From: Desulfobacteraceae bacterium
GTDB lineage: Bacteria; Desulfobacterota; Desulfobacteria; Desulfobacterales; Desulfosarcinaceae
Direction of reading: 5' to 3'
NCBI GenBank assembly: GCA_027068085.1
Contig: JAMOUQ010000017.1
Location: 62,001-126,000, forward strand
DNA length: 64,000 bases
Position 1 is the first letter of the stretch; every line of letters begins with the position of its first letter. Shown piece after piece: positions 44,077 through 53,447 of the stretch. The notes under the pieces are model-generated. The model saw only the letters and a program-made list of their open reading frames with translations, did no database searches and was not told the origin of the DNA. A program made the translations under genes and the position numbers.

Positions 44077-45876
44077 GTGTATTCTTTAATCGATTTCAAT
44101 GAATTTGCAGCCAGAATAGCTCCCATGCCAAGCAAATCCACGCCCGCCCATGACCTTATCAAGCGCAAGTTGTTACGGCGCTGGCGTGCCATTGCCGCCG
44201 GTCTGGCATCCCTGATCGTGGTCGACCTGCTCCAGCTTACAATTCCCAGAGTCATAAAGAAGGCGGTCGACGAAATCGCCCTGCCGGGGGCTGCGGGCAA
44301 CAACCTGGGCCGCTACGCCTTGATTCTTCTGGGCATCGGGGTGGCCATAGCCCTTTTCCGCTATTGCTGGCGGCGGTGCCTGCTGGGAACGGCGCGCTAC
44401 GTGGAGCAGGGGCTGCGCAACCGTCTTTTCGGCTTTCTGCAGGGCATGCCGCCGGCTTTTTTCGACACCATCGCCACCGGTGACATAATGGCCTGTGCCA
44501 CCAATGACATTCAACAGGTGCGCATGGCCATCGGCATGGGGATGGTAGCCCTCAACGACGCCCTCTTTCTGGGAACGGCCGCCGTCGGGTTCATGCTGTA
44601 CATCGATGCGGCACTCACCTGCTATGTAATGCTGCCCATGCCGCTTATCGTCATCAGCTCGAGAATTCTCGGCCGCAGGATGCACCGCAGCTACCGGCAG
44701 GTACAGGCCGCCTTTGCTTCCATGACCGAGACCGTGCGCCAGCGCCTGGCGGCCATCCGGCTGATAAAGGCCCACGGTCTATACGGCCAGGCATCTGCCG
44801 ACGTTGACCGTTCTTCCCTACAGTACGTCCGTCGCAACATGGAACTGGTGCGCATTTCAGGGATATTTTTTCCCCTGATGCTGCTTTTTACCAACCTGAG
44901 CCTGGCCCTCGTGCTTTGGCTGGGAGGAAGGCGCGCCATGGTCGGCAGGATAACTCCCGGCGATTTCGTCGCCTTTTTGCATTACCTCGGCCTTATGACC
45001 TGGCCCATGATGGCCCTGGGATGGGTGATCAACCTGGTGCAAAGGGGCAAGGCTTCCCTGGACCGGCTCGATGAAGTGATGCGCACCCGGCCGCAGGTTG
45101 AGTCGCCTTCCAGGCCGGTGACGCCGGGTCCCTGCAGGGGCGCCGTGGCCTTTCAGGAGGTGGTGTTTTCCTATCCCGGCCGGAGCCGGCCGGCCGTGGA
45201 GCAAATCAGTTTCAAGGTGGAGCCGGGGCAGGTCTTGGGGCTGGTGGGGCCGCCGGGCAGCGGAAAGACGACGGTGCTGAATCTGGTCATGCGGCACTAC
45301 GATGTCAGCCGGGGCCGGATCCTGCTCGACGGAGTGGACTTGCGCAGGCTCGGCCCGGACTGGATCAGGGACGCCATAGCCTGGGTCAGCCAGGAACCGT
45401 TCATCTTCGCCGGCACCATAAAAGAGAACCTCACTCTGGGGCGGGCCGGGATATCGAAGCGGCGCCTCGAACGGGTCCTGGCCGATGCGGCCCTGGAAAA
45501 GACCGTCGCCGGGCTTCCGGCCGGACTGGAGACCCTGGTGGGGGAAAAGGGGGTGATCCTTTCAGGAGGGCAGAAACAGCGGATAGCATTGGCCAGGGCC
45601 CTGCTCAAGGACTCCCCGGTCCTGTTGCTGGACGATCCGGTCAGCCAGGTGGATGCCGCCACCGGTCACCACCTGGTGCAGACACTGCGCCGGCTGGCCG
45701 GCCGCAAGACCATGCTCATTGCTTCCCACAGGTTGGCGGCCGTCAGTTTCGCAGACAACATCATCTGTCTGGAACAGGGCCGGATCACAGCTTCCGGAAG
45801 CCACGGCCGGCTTGTCGCGGCCGGAGGATACTACTGCCGGATGGCCATCGTCCAGGAAGGGATCCATGCGTTTTGA
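44077..45876 (+). CDS. ABC exporter half-transporter with degenerate Walker B
   Basis: A type I ABC exporter subunit of 599 residues: six membrane helices (about 40-310), then the nucleotide-binding domain with Walker A GPPGSGKTT, signature LSGGQKQR and Walker B VLLLDDPVSQVD. The catalytic Glu after Walker B is Asp here. This is the degenerate partner type of heterodimeric exporters such as TM287 or BmrC. GTG 44077 is used; ATG 44125 is an alternative. It overlaps the second subunit by 11 bp. The substrate is unknown; multidrug or lipid export is usual for the group. Confidence 0.88.
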   Translation: MYSLIDFNEFAARIAPMPSKSTPAHDLIKRKLLRRWRAIAAGLASLIVVDLLQLTIPRVIKKAVDEIALPGAAGNNLGRYALILLGIGVAIALFRYCWRRCLLGTARYVEQGLRNRLFGFLQGMPPAFFDTIATGDIMACATNDIQQVRMAIGMGMVALNDALFLGTAAVGFMLYIDAALTCYVMLPMPLIVISSRILGRRMHRSYRQVQAAFASMTETVRQRLAAIRLIKAHGLYGQASADVDRSSLQYVRRNMELVRISGIFFPLMLLFTNLSLALVLWLGGRRAMVGRITPGDFVAFLHYLGLMTWPMMALGWVINLVQRGKASLDRLDEVMRTRPQVESPSRPVTPGPCRGAVAFQEVVFSYPGRSRPAVEQISFKVEPGQVLGLVGPPGSGKTTVLNLVMRHYDVSRGRILLDGVDLRRLGPDWIRDAIAWVSQEPFIFAGTIKENLTLGRAGISKRRLERVLADAALEKTVAGLPAGLETLVGEKGVILSGGQKQRIALARALLKDSPVLLLDDPVSQVDAATGHHLVQTLRRLAGRKTMLIASHRLAAVSFADNIICLEQGRITASGSHGRLVAAGGYYCRMAIVQEGIHAF

Positions 45877-47854
45877 CTACGGATACGAGGAGGAAAGCGC
45901 CGGCTCGGAGCCTTACCGGATCAGGGTTCTGGGGCGCCTGCTGCCTTTTTTGAAGCCGTATCTCGGGCTGCTGACGGTTTCTGCGGCCCTGGTGCTGCTG
46001 ATAACCGGTGTCGAACTGGCCATGCCGTATTTCACCAAGATCGTGGTTGATCGTTATGTCGTTCCGGTGCGGACGGCGCCGGCCGGCCAACAGGACGGAG
46101 GGCAGGCAGAAAACCGTATCCTGGTGGTCGGCCTGCGGGACCGGGAGGTGAAAGCGATAATAGGCCGGCATGCGGGGCTTTTCGAGGTGAGGGGTGACCA
46201 GGCCGCGATACGTTACAGGGATCTGCGGTCCCTGTCGCCTGCCGAGCTGGCCGTGATCCGGCGGAGCGACATGCGTTCCCTGTTGCAGATGGTATTGCTT
46301 TTCCTGGTGTTTGTCCTGGCCGATTTCGGCCTGAACTTCGGGCAGCGTTTTGTGATGGAGTATACCGGCCATCGGGTAATGCACGACCTGCGCAGCCGCC
46401 TCTACCGCCATGTCCAGAGACTGCCCATGGAGGTGTTCAACCGCAACCCGGTGGCCCGCCTGGTCACCAGGGTAACCAACGATGTCCAGAACATGCACGA
46501 GCTGCTCACCTCGGTTCTGTCCATGTTTTTCAAAGACATCGTCCTGCTGGCCGGCATTGCCGTCCTGTTGCTGGTCATCGACCGGCATCTGGCCCTGGCG
46601 GTCCTGGCCGTATTGCCGGTGGTGGCCCTGGCGGCCTTTGGCTTTTCGAACCGCATGCGTGATGTCTTCCGCCGGCTCAGGATCAAGGTGGCCGAGATCA
46701 ATACCCGTTTTGCCGAAACCGTGGCCGGTATCAAGGTTATCCAGGCCTACGGCCGGCAGGGAGCCAATCAGAAATTTTTTCAAGATCTGAACAGATCTTA
46801 TTTCAATCTGGGCATGCAGCAGATTCACGTTCTGGCCCTGTTTCTGCCGGCCATCGAGATGATCGGGGTCACGGTGACGGCGCTGCTGGTATATTTCGGC
46901 GGCGCCAGGGTGCTGGCAGGCTCCCTGAGCCTGGGGGAGCTTGTCGCTTTTTTGGCCTACATGAAGATTTTTTTCCGCCCCATCCGGGACCTGGCGGACA
47001 AGTACAACATCTTCCAGAACGCCATGGCCTCGGCCGAACGGATAGTCGGTTTGATGGATCAGCAGCCCGAAGAAGGGCAGGTGGCTCCCGCAGGCGCAGG
47101 GGGTGAGAGCAAAGGCGAGCGGCCTGTTTTCAGGTCTCTTGAAGTGCGCCGGGTTCATTTTTGTTACGACAACCGGGAGCCGGTCCTGCAGGGTGTCTCC
47201 CTGTCTGTCCGGGCGGGTCAGACCATTGCCCTGGTGGGACCCACCGGGGCCGGCAAAAGCACCCTGGTAAACCTCCTGCTCGGTTTCTACCGGCCCGGCA
47301 CGGGCAGGATCCTGATAAACGGCATACCCGTGGAGCGGTGGAACCGGGATGAGCTGCAGGCGATGATCGGCTGGGTTCCCCAGGAGTCGCTCTTTTTTTC
47401 CGGCACCCTGAGAGACAACATCTTCGGCCCCTGCTCCGATCGGTCCCGGCCGGAAATAGATGCCGTCATATCCATGGCCGGTTGCCGGCAGCTGATTGAG
47501 AGCCTGCCCCGGGGCCTTGACACCGTCCTTGCCGAGGCGGCGGCCAATCTTTCGGCCGGCCAGCGGCAACTGATCGCGGTGGCCCGGGCCCTGGCCCGCC
47601 GGCCGGAGCTGATAATAATGGACGAGGCCACGGCCCACATCGATTCAGAGACAGAATCGCAGATTCAGAAGGCCATGGCATCTGTCTCGGCCGGCCGGAC
47701 CTGTATCCTGGTTGCCCATCGCCTTTCCACCGCCCGGCCGGCGGATCGGATTTACGTTGTCAACCATGGCAGAATCGTCGAGCAGGGGACCCATGACTCA
47801 TTGCTGGCAGCAGGCGGGCTCTATTCCAGGCTCTGGCGCCTGCAGCAGGCCTGA
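45866..47854 (+). CDS. ABC exporter half-transporter with extracytoplasmic insert
   Basis: The 662-residue partner subunit. The segment between TM1 and TM2 contains an insert of about 85 residues (from VPVRTAPAGQQ to DMRSLLQM), as in BmrD/YheH-type proteins. The nucleotide domain has Walker A GPTGAGKST, a changed signature LSAGQRQL and an intact Walker B IIMDEATAHID. Combined with the Asp in the first subunit's Walker B, one of the two ATP sites is degenerate and the other canonical. The ATG at 45866 follows AGGAAGGG. Confidence 0.9.
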   Translation: MRFDYGYEEESAGSEPYRIRVLGRLLPFLKPYLGLLTVSAALVLLITGVELAMPYFTKIVVDRYVVPVRTAPAGQQDGGQAENRILVVGLRDREVKAIIGRHAGLFEVRGDQAAIRYRDLRSLSPAELAVIRRSDMRSLLQMVLLFLVFVLADFGLNFGQRFVMEYTGHRVMHDLRSRLYRHVQRLPMEVFNRNPVARLVTRVTNDVQNMHELLTSVLSMFFKDIVLLAGIAVLLLVIDRHLALAVLAVLPVVALAAFGFSNRMRDVFRRLRIKVAEINTRFAETVAGIKVIQAYGRQGANQKFFQDLNRSYFNLGMQQIHVLALFLPAIEMIGVTVTALLVYFGGARVLAGSLSLGELVAFLAYMKIFFRPIRDLADKYNIFQNAMASAERIVGLMDQQPEEGQVAPAGAGGESKGERPVFRSLEVRRVHFCYDNREPVLQGVSLSVRAGQTIALVGPTGAGKSTLVNLLLGFYRPGTGRILINGIPVERWNRDELQAMIGWVPQESLFFSGTLRDNIFGPCSDRSRPEIDAVISMAGCRQLIESLPRGLDTVLAEAAANLSAGQRQLIAVARALARRPELIIMDEATAHIDSETESQIQKAMASVSAGRTCILVAHRLSTARPADRIYVVNHGRIVEQGTHDSLLAAGGLYSRLWRLQQA

Positions 47855-48141
47855 GCCGGTTACGCGGCCGGGGCCTGGTACGGGGAAATCTGTCCTGTTG
47901 TCCGATGCTTTTCCTTTGGGCTTGCCAAAATGAGGCGGCCGTGGTAAAGACGGTTTTGTTTTAATCGTTCCTGCTACTGTGCGGGGCCAATTAAAGCCAC
48001 CCCCCGGGAGGTGGCGGTTTACTGACTCCATCCACCCACCAAGCCTGAAATCATGAGTAAACTTGCCGACAAATTGCTTGCAAGTGTGCAAAGAGTGCGG
48101 ATCCTTTTATACCCTTTAACCCGTAGAAGGAGGAGTGATCA
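47855..48141. other. 287-bp region upstream of fhs
   Basis: It contains a small stem-loop GCCACC/GGTGGC (47996-48001 with 48010-48015) and an AT-rich stretch with TTATAC at 48107-48112. No well-spaced -35 box and no tetrahydrofolate riboswitch are recognised. A strong ribosome binding site (AAGGAGGAG) precedes fhs. Confidence 0.4.
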
Positions 48142-49905
48142 ATGCCTTACGATGCAGTAAACATGGCTGACTGGCAGATTTCGGAAGCTGCCGAAAAGAA
48201 CATGCCGACCCCTGACGAATGGCGGGAGAAACTCGGCCTGGAAAAAGACGAGATCCTGCCCATGGGGCGGTTGGCAAAGCTCGACTTTCTCAAGATAATC
48301 AACCGCCTGAAAGACAGACCCGATGGAAAGTACATTGAAGTTACAGCCATTACCCCCACTCCTCTGGGAGAGGGCAAGAGCACGACCTCCTGCGGGCTGA
48401 TGGAAGGCCTGGGCAAGAGGGGTGTGAACGTGGGCGGAGCCTTGCGGCAGCCTTCCGGTGGCCCCACCATGAACGTCAAGGGTACGGCGGCCGGCGGCGG
48501 CAATTCGCTGCTTATTCCCATGACCGAGTTTTCCCTGGGGCTGACCGGCGACATCAACGACATCATGAACGCCCACAACCTGGCCATGGTGGCCCTGACC
48601 GCCAGGATGCAGCACGAGCGCAACTACACCGACGAGCAGCTGCAGCGGCTCAGCGGCATGCCGCGGCTGAACATCGATCCGACCAGAGTCGAGATGGGCT
48701 GGATCATCGATTTCTGCGCCCAGGCCCTGCGCAACATCATCATCGGCATCGGCGGGCGTTACGACGGCTTTACCATGCAGTCCAAGTTCGGCATTGCCGT
48801 CAGTTCCGAGCTGATGGCCATCCTGGCCGTGGCCACGGACCTGGCCGACCTCAAAGAGAGGATCAACAACATAACCCTGGCCTTCGACCGCGGCGGCAAG
48901 CCGGTTACCTGCCGTGACCTGGAAGTCGGCAATGCCATGACCGCTTTCATGCGCAACACCATCAACCCCACCCTGATGTGTACCGCCGAATACAATCCCT
49001 GCATGGTGCACGCCGGACCGTTTGCCAACATCGCCGTCGGCCAGAGTTCCATCATTGCCGACCGGGTCGGGTTGAAACTGTTCGATTACCATGTGACCGA
49101 GTCCGGTTTTGCCGCGGACATCGGGTTCGAAAAATTCTGGAACGTCAAATGCCGTTACAGCGGCCTCAAGCCCCACGTCTCGGTGCTGACCACCACCATC
49201 AGGGCCCTGAAGATGCACGGCGGCGGTCCCAAGGTCGTTCCGGGCATCCCCCTGCCCGAGGAGTACACCAAGGAGAACCTGGAGCTGGTGGAAAAGGGCA
49301 CCGAAAACATGGTCCACATGATCAACGTCATCCGCAAGGCCGGCATCAACCCGGTGGTCTGCATCAACCGCTTCTATACCGATACGGACGAAGAGTGCAA
49401 GATCGTACGCCGGGTGGCGGAAGAAGCCGGTGCCCGTTGCGCCGAATCCAAGCATTGGGAACTGGGCGGCGAAGGCGCCCTGGAGTTCGCCGATGCCGTC
49501 ATCGATGCCTGCAATGAAAAGAACGACTTCAAATTCCTCTATCCGCTGGAGATGAAACTGCGCGACCGGGTCGAAACCATCGCCAGGGAAGTCTACGGCG
49601 CAGACGGTGTTTCCTGGACACCGGAAGCCGAGGCCAAGGCCAAGATGCTGGAAAGTGATCCCAAGTACGACGACTTTGCCACCATGATGGTCAAGACCCA
49701 CCTGAGCCTCAGCCACGATCCGAACCTCAAGGGTGTGCCCAAGGGCTGGATTCTGCCAATCCGCGACGTGCTGATTTATTCAGGCGCCAAGTTCCTCTGC
49801 CCCTGCGCCGGCACCATCAGCCTCATGCCCGGCACGGGTTCCAACCCGGCTTTCAGGCGTATCGATGTCGATCCTGAAACCGGTAAGGTGAGCGGCCTGT
49901 TCTAA
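48142..49905 (+). CDS. fhs: Formate-tetrahydrofolate ligase
   Basis: A 587-residue enzyme that makes 10-formyl-tetrahydrofolate from formate, tetrahydrofolate and ATP. It feeds one-carbon metabolism and, where present, the methyl branch of the Wood-Ljungdahl pathway. The P-loop [11 protein letters not shown] is followed by [17 protein letters not shown]-type residues, [18 protein letters not shown]-equivalent [14 protein letters not shown], and [11 protein letters not shown] near the C-terminus. It is about 30 residues longer than the common 555-560, the excess being N-terminal and in small loops. It stands alone; no folD or metF is adjacent. Confidence 0.96.
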   Translation: MPYDAVNMADWQISEAAEKNMPTPDEWREKLGLEKDEILPMGRLAKLDFLKIINRLKDRPDGKYIEVTAITPTPLGEGKSTTSCGLMEGLGKRGVNVGGALRQPSGGPTMNVKGTAAGGGNSLLIPMTEFSLGLTGDINDIMNAHNLAMVALTARMQHERNYTDEQLQRLSGMPRLNIDPTRVEMGWIIDFCAQALRNIIIGIGGRYDGFTMQSKFGIAVSSELMAILAVATDLADLKERINNITLAFDRGGKPVTCRDLEVGNAMTAFMRNTINPTLMCTAEYNPCMVHAGPFANIAVGQSSIIADRVGLKLFDYHVTESGFAADIGFEKFWNVKCRYSGLKPHVSVLTTTIRALKMHGGGPKVVPGIPLPEEYTKENLELVEKGTENMVHMINVIRKAGINPVVCINRFYTDTDEECKIVRRVAEEAGARCAESKHWELGGEGALEFADAVIDACNEKNDFKFLYPLEMKLRDRVETIAREVYGADGVSWTPEAEAKAKMLESDPKYDDFATMMVKTHLSLSHDPNLKGVPKGWILPIRDVLIYSGAKFLCPCAGTISLMPGTGSNPAFRRIDVDPETGKVSGLF

Positions 49906-49934
49906 AGATCATCTCAGTGCTTTTCTGTCACATC

Positions 49935-49963
49935 ATGGCCCGGGCAGACTCTGCCCGGGCCAT
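49935..49963 (+). terminator. Stem-loop after fhs
   Basis: A perfect 13-bp stem pairs ATGGCCCGGGCAG (49935-49947) with CTGCCCGGGCCAT (49951-49963) around the loop ACT. The stem is very GC-rich, but only TTT follows, so it may act as a terminator or mRNA-stabilising structure. Confidence 0.6.
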
Positions 49964-50125
49964 TTGCGTCCAAGAAGGCGCGGGCTGATTATCCGGCGTT
50001 GACAACGCTCCGGGAATAGAAGATAGTAAATGCAGGCACTTTCCGTTAATACCCGATTGATGTCGTTTCGGCCGCCGGTTCTTGAGATGCGGCGCTGTGT
50101 CCGGAAGCGTTAACATACGGTCGCC

Positions 50126-51487
50126 ATGGAAAAATTCACCCCAGAGGCTGTTGCCAATTCGGTCAACAATACCATCAGCGAAACTTTCGAGACCATGCTC
50201 GAGATGTCGCTGGAGGTTATGGACCAGGTTCCTGAAGACGCTCTCGGGAAAGACCGTCTGGTGGGTTCGGTATATTTCGGCGGCGCGGTCGTAGGCGTTC
50301 TGAGCATCCACGTAAGCAAGGTCTTTGCGGAACAGATAACCTCCTCCATGCTGGGGACAGAGGCCGATGACCTTGAAGAGATCAAGGATGTTTTGGGCGA
50401 GCTGACCAATATCGTGGCCGGCAACCTGAAGACCGATATGGTAAATGCCGGTCTGGCATGTGTGATCTCCACCCCGTCCATTACCCTCGGAACTGATTTC
50501 AGAATCGATCCTACCTCGGCGGCTCCTGTTCAGCGCATGGGATACAAGTGCGGCGAGCATTATCTCCTGGTGGATGTGGCCGCCAAGGAAGAGGCCGGTG
50601 CCGGCGACCAGCTGGCTGAAAGCGCAGAGCTTTCCAGTGAAGAGATAAACGACAAAATAAATTCGGTCGATATCCGGGCCGCGGTCATAAATTCGGTGAT
50701 CGATGTATTTTATACCATGCTTTCAATGGAGGTGGAGCATATCAAAGAGATTCCTCCCGACTTTGTCGAAGGCGAACGGACGGTGGGAACGGTTACTTTT
50801 GCCGGGGACGTGGACGGCCTTTTCAATATCCAGGTAAACGATGATTTCGCCCGGTTGATGACGGCCAGCATGCTGGGCATGGAAGTTGACGAGATAGAAA
50901 GCGAAGAAGAAATCAACGATGTGATCCGGGAGCTCAGCAACATAATCGGCGGCAACCTCAAATCACAGTTTATCGACGCCGGTCTCGCCTGTGTTCTGTC
51001 GCCTCCGTCCATAACCAAAGGGAAAGACTTCCGGATCGAAGCCCTGAACATACTCGAGACCGACAAGTTTCTGTTCAGCTACCAGGACCATACCATTATA
51101 GTGGAAGCCGGTGTAAAGAAAGAAGGCCCCCAGAAGGAGGCCGGGCCCGAGACCCAAGAGCAGGCCCCCGAACATGAAGACGGCCCGCCTGAAAGCGCCG
51201 GTCAGGAGACCGCCGGTCCGGAGACGGAACAAAATCTTGATTTTATACTCAACATACCGCTGGAGCTGACCGTCGAATTGGGAAGAACCAAAAAAAAGAT
51301 CACCGAGCTTTTGTCCCTGGGGCAAGGCTCCGTTGTCGCCCTAAAGCAGCTTGAAGGCGAGCCGGTGGATATCCTTGTCAACGATACCCTGATTGCCCGG
51401 GGGCAGGTGGTACTGGAAAACGAGAAATACGGAATCAGGATCCTGGAAATCATAAGCCGCAAGGAGCGGCTCAACAGCATCCGCTGA
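50126..51487 (+). CDS. CheX-CheX-FliN (SpoA) fusion protein
   Basis: A 453-residue protein. Two homologous CheX-type domains (about 8-155 and 190-340) share the pattern TMLEMSLEV / TMLSMEVEH, VGSVYFGG / VGTVTFAG, ASMLG, ELTNIVAGNLK / ELSNIIGGNLK and DAGLACVLSPPSIT-like ends. The E..N..GN arrangement resembles the CheX phosphatase active site. After a Glu/Pro/Gly-rich linker a SpoA (FliN/FliM C-terminal) domain follows (about 375-450; IPLELTVELGRTKKKITELLSLGQGSVV). This recalls FliY, which combines CheC with SpoA. No flagellar or chemotaxis genes are nearby, so the partner is unknown. Confidence 0.82.
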   Translation: MEKFTPEAVANSVNNTISETFETMLEMSLEVMDQVPEDALGKDRLVGSVYFGGAVVGVLSIHVSKVFAEQITSSMLGTEADDLEEIKDVLGELTNIVAGNLKTDMVNAGLACVISTPSITLGTDFRIDPTSAAPVQRMGYKCGEHYLLVDVAAKEEAGAGDQLAESAELSSEEINDKINSVDIRAAVINSVIDVFYTMLSMEVEHIKEIPPDFVEGERTVGTVTFAGDVDGLFNIQVNDDFARLMTASMLGMEVDEIESEEEINDVIRELSNIIGGNLKSQFIDAGLACVLSPPSITKGKDFRIEALNILETDKFLFSYQDHTIIVEAGVKKEGPQKEAGPETQEQAPEHEDGPPESAGQETAGPETEQNLDFILNIPLELTVELGRTKKKITELLSLGQGSVVALKQLEGEPVDILVNDTLIARGQVVLENEKYGIRILEIISRKERLNSIR

Positions 51488-51536
51488 GGTGAAGATTGGT
51501 ACCCGCAAAAGCCTGAGAGCCGGCCGCAATGCCGTG

Positions 51537-52505
51537 CTATTGCTTTGCGGGGAATGGTTTTTGGGACTTTGGCGGGTCGGACTTCGACGCGGCTTGGTCT
51601 ATTGCTTCCTCGATTACCACCAGATCCATCAGGCCCATGTTTTCAAGGTCCGCCGTGCTCATCAGCTCTTCCAGCAGCCGGCCGCGTTTTATACTCAGGT
51701 CGGGCAGAACCGAAAGCTTTTCCAGAGGCAGCTCTACGGTGGCCGCGGCAATCTTTTGCGGATGATAGGTGTTCATTTCTTCGAGCATGACCTGCCAGCC
51801 CCTGGTGAGGCCGGTCTTTATGGCCTCCTGTAATTGCCTCAGGTTTCCCGGCCATTTACATTCCACCATCTTCCCTATCACTTCCGGGCCGGGCCTGTTG
51901 CTTTGAAGATCCGGTCTTTGCCCGATATACTGGTCGATATACAGATCGACGATCAGTGGTATCTTTTCAGGACGGCAACGCAGGGGCGGGATGTGGATGT
52001 TTATTGTTTCAAGGAGGCTGAACAATTCAAAGTCGAATGCCTGCATCTTGGCGGCAGTTTCCAGGCATGTGGTGCTCGAAGCCACCACCCAGGGGGAAGA
52101 TTGGACGGGATTGCCGTTTTGGTCAATTGTCTTGTTGCGCAGATCGGACAGAAAGCCTGAAAGCATTTTTTGGGTGCTGACGGGCAGGTTCTGAATCTGA
52201 TTGAAATAATACATTCCGCCCGCGGCGGTTTGGAAAATACGCCAGATGGCCTGAACGCCGGCGTCGTCTTGGGCGGCATTGCGTTCGGGCGCGGGCCGGT
52301 TGTTTTCCGGCCACAACGCGGCGCAATCGATGCGGATGAACGGTTCGCTGTGTTTGGGAGATGAATAGTAGAGACTGCGGGCCACGGCTTCTTTGCCGAC
52401 TCCGGGCTCGCCCCAGATTACGATTCCCAGATAGCTGTTTCCCAGCTGTTTGATCAGCTCAAACAGGATGGCCGTATGAAGATGCGGTAAGATGTTTTTG
52501 TCCAT
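51537..52505 (-). CDS. Degenerate sigma54-activator-type AAA+ protein
   Basis: A 322-residue protein aligned by eye to the AAA+ domain of sigma54 activators. Walker A GEPGVGKE (32-39) is intact. The GAFTGA loop that contacts sigma54 is missing, with a shortened segment between FIRIDCAAL and AAGG. The Walker B region reads GGMYYFNQIQNL where the family has GGTLFLDEIxxL, so the essential Asp-Glu is Asn102-Gln103. IPPLRCRPEKIPLIV and KWPGNLRQLQEAI match the arginine-finger and sensor II regions. No receiver or HTH domain is present. It is likely a nucleotide-binding pseudo-ATPase. It is convergent with the CheX-FliN gene, 49 bp apart. Confidence 0.8.
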   Translation of the reverse strand: MDKNILPHLHTAILFELIKQLGNSYLGIVIWGEPGVGKEAVARSLYYSSPKHSEPFIRIDCAALWPENNRPAPERNAAQDDAGVQAIWRIFQTAAGGMYYFNQIQNLPVSTQKMLSGFLSDLRNKTIDQNGNPVQSSPWVVASSTTCLETAAKMQAFDFELFSLLETINIHIPPLRCRPEKIPLIVDLYIDQYIGQRPDLQSNRPGPEVIGKMVECKWPGNLRQLQEAIKTGLTRGWQVMLEEMNTYHPQKIAAATVELPLEKLSVLPDLSIKRGRLLEELMSTADLENMGLMDLVVIEEAIDQAASKSDPPKSQKPFPAKQ

Positions 52506-53024
52506 GGTGTTGGTAACAAAGTGTTATTAAATTAAATATGTTCTATACAGCAAAGCGGTGGCTGCTCCCCGGGCTCCTGGAGTCTGGTTCTTTCCACAAG
52601 AGAGCCCCTGAAGATATCCACCGGCTCTTCCGGTGCCGGCCACTGGTTTGCGTTTTTGGATATATCGGTACAAGTTATTAAAATCAGGCGGTTGCGCCTC
52701 GTTAGAGGAACAGGGCAAAGGATTCATCCCAAACAGACATTGAAGGCGCAAGCGTTAAACTCTACAAAATTTCAGGAAAAATCAAGGAAAAAAGAGAAAA
52801 TTATTTTCCGGGCGCCGCCTCCGGCCCCATGACCGCACTGGCAGGTCCGTGCAAGCACTTTGCTCCGGCAGAACCGGCCTGCAAAAAAACCAATTGCGGG
52901 GTCTTTGTTGCTCTGTCCGGAAAAAGCCTTATTTTTACAAAGACAGTATCGGGGCCGGCTTGCGGAGGGTCAACGGCCGGTGAAATCCTGTGAGCCGGGG
53001 TGCAATCTGCCCGGGGAGGTGACA
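52506..53024. other. 519-bp divergent region without a recognised gene
   Basis: The left part, upstream of the AAA+ gene, is AT-rich. On the minus strand TTGCTG (52552-52547 region) is 17 bp from TTAATA, a possible promoter. Small hairpins ACCGG/CCGGT and AGGCG/CGCCT occur near 52619-52697. The AT-rich stretch 52756-52804 may hold the promoter of the small plus-strand gene. No gene or known riboswitch is recognised. Confidence 0.4.
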
Positions 53025-53288
53025 ATGGGTGCCGAAATAATCAACCTGGAGACAAGTCAGGGAGCCCATCTGCTTGTATTGCAACGCATAATGCGCATGG
53101 TTCCGGACCGCGACAAAGATGATCCGGAGTTGAAAAGGCTGCTGGCCTTCAGGGTCATGACAGATGGTGAAAATGTCACCAAGGAGTTTCTGATGGAACA
53201 GATAAGGGCCATGATTATGAGCTCATATTCCGGTTCCCTGCTCCATTGGCTCCTGAATCACGACGGTGCGGCAGATGATTCCGGCTGA
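53025..53288 (+). CDS. Small protein of unknown function
   Basis: An 87-residue, mostly helical, soluble protein (MGAEIINLETSQGAHLLVLQ ... LLHWLLNHDG), methionine-rich and with no motif that I recognise. The ATG follows a strong GGGGAGGTGACA ribosome binding site, which is the main support for a real gene. It ends about 60 bp before the feo promoter and is transcribed toward it. Confidence 0.6.
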   Translation: MGAEIINLETSQGAHLLVLQRIMRMVPDRDKDDPELKRLLAFRVMTDGENVTKEFLMEQIRAMIMSSYSGSLLHWLLNHDGAADDSG

Positions 53289-53349
53289 AGAAAATGGTGA
53301 ATCCCGCCCTGTACGGTTCCCGGCCGTGACCGCAGAGCCTGATCGTCTA

Positions 53350-53378
53350 TTGACAACCAGGCCTGCTAACATTAGGTT
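53350..53378 (+). promoter_or_regulatory. Sigma70-type promoter for feoAB
   Basis: TTGACA (53350-53355), a 17-bp spacer and TAGGTT (53373-53378). It lies about 70 bp before feoA. No clear Fur box palindrome is seen around it. Confidence 0.65.
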
Positions 53379-53447
53379 ATCTCCTTCTTTAGCTGAAGGT
53401 TGCATCACTGACTAAGACTGGAAATAGACTGCGGTTGAGTGATCATT

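Noticed and set aside
47855-48141. Tetrahydrofolate riboswitch upstream of fhs
   Set aside because: No match to the conserved THF aptamer elements was found; only a small GCCACC/GGTGGC hairpin is present.
45785-49716. Long minus-strand frames opposite the second ABC subunit and fhs
   Set aside because: Antisense to unambiguous genes, no ribosome binding site, His/Gly/Gln-rich shadow composition.
52506-53024. Possible riboswitch (cobalamin or Moco) upstream of the small gene
   Set aside because: Short matches such as GCCACTGG and GCCTCC occur, but the full set of conserved elements and their order are missing.
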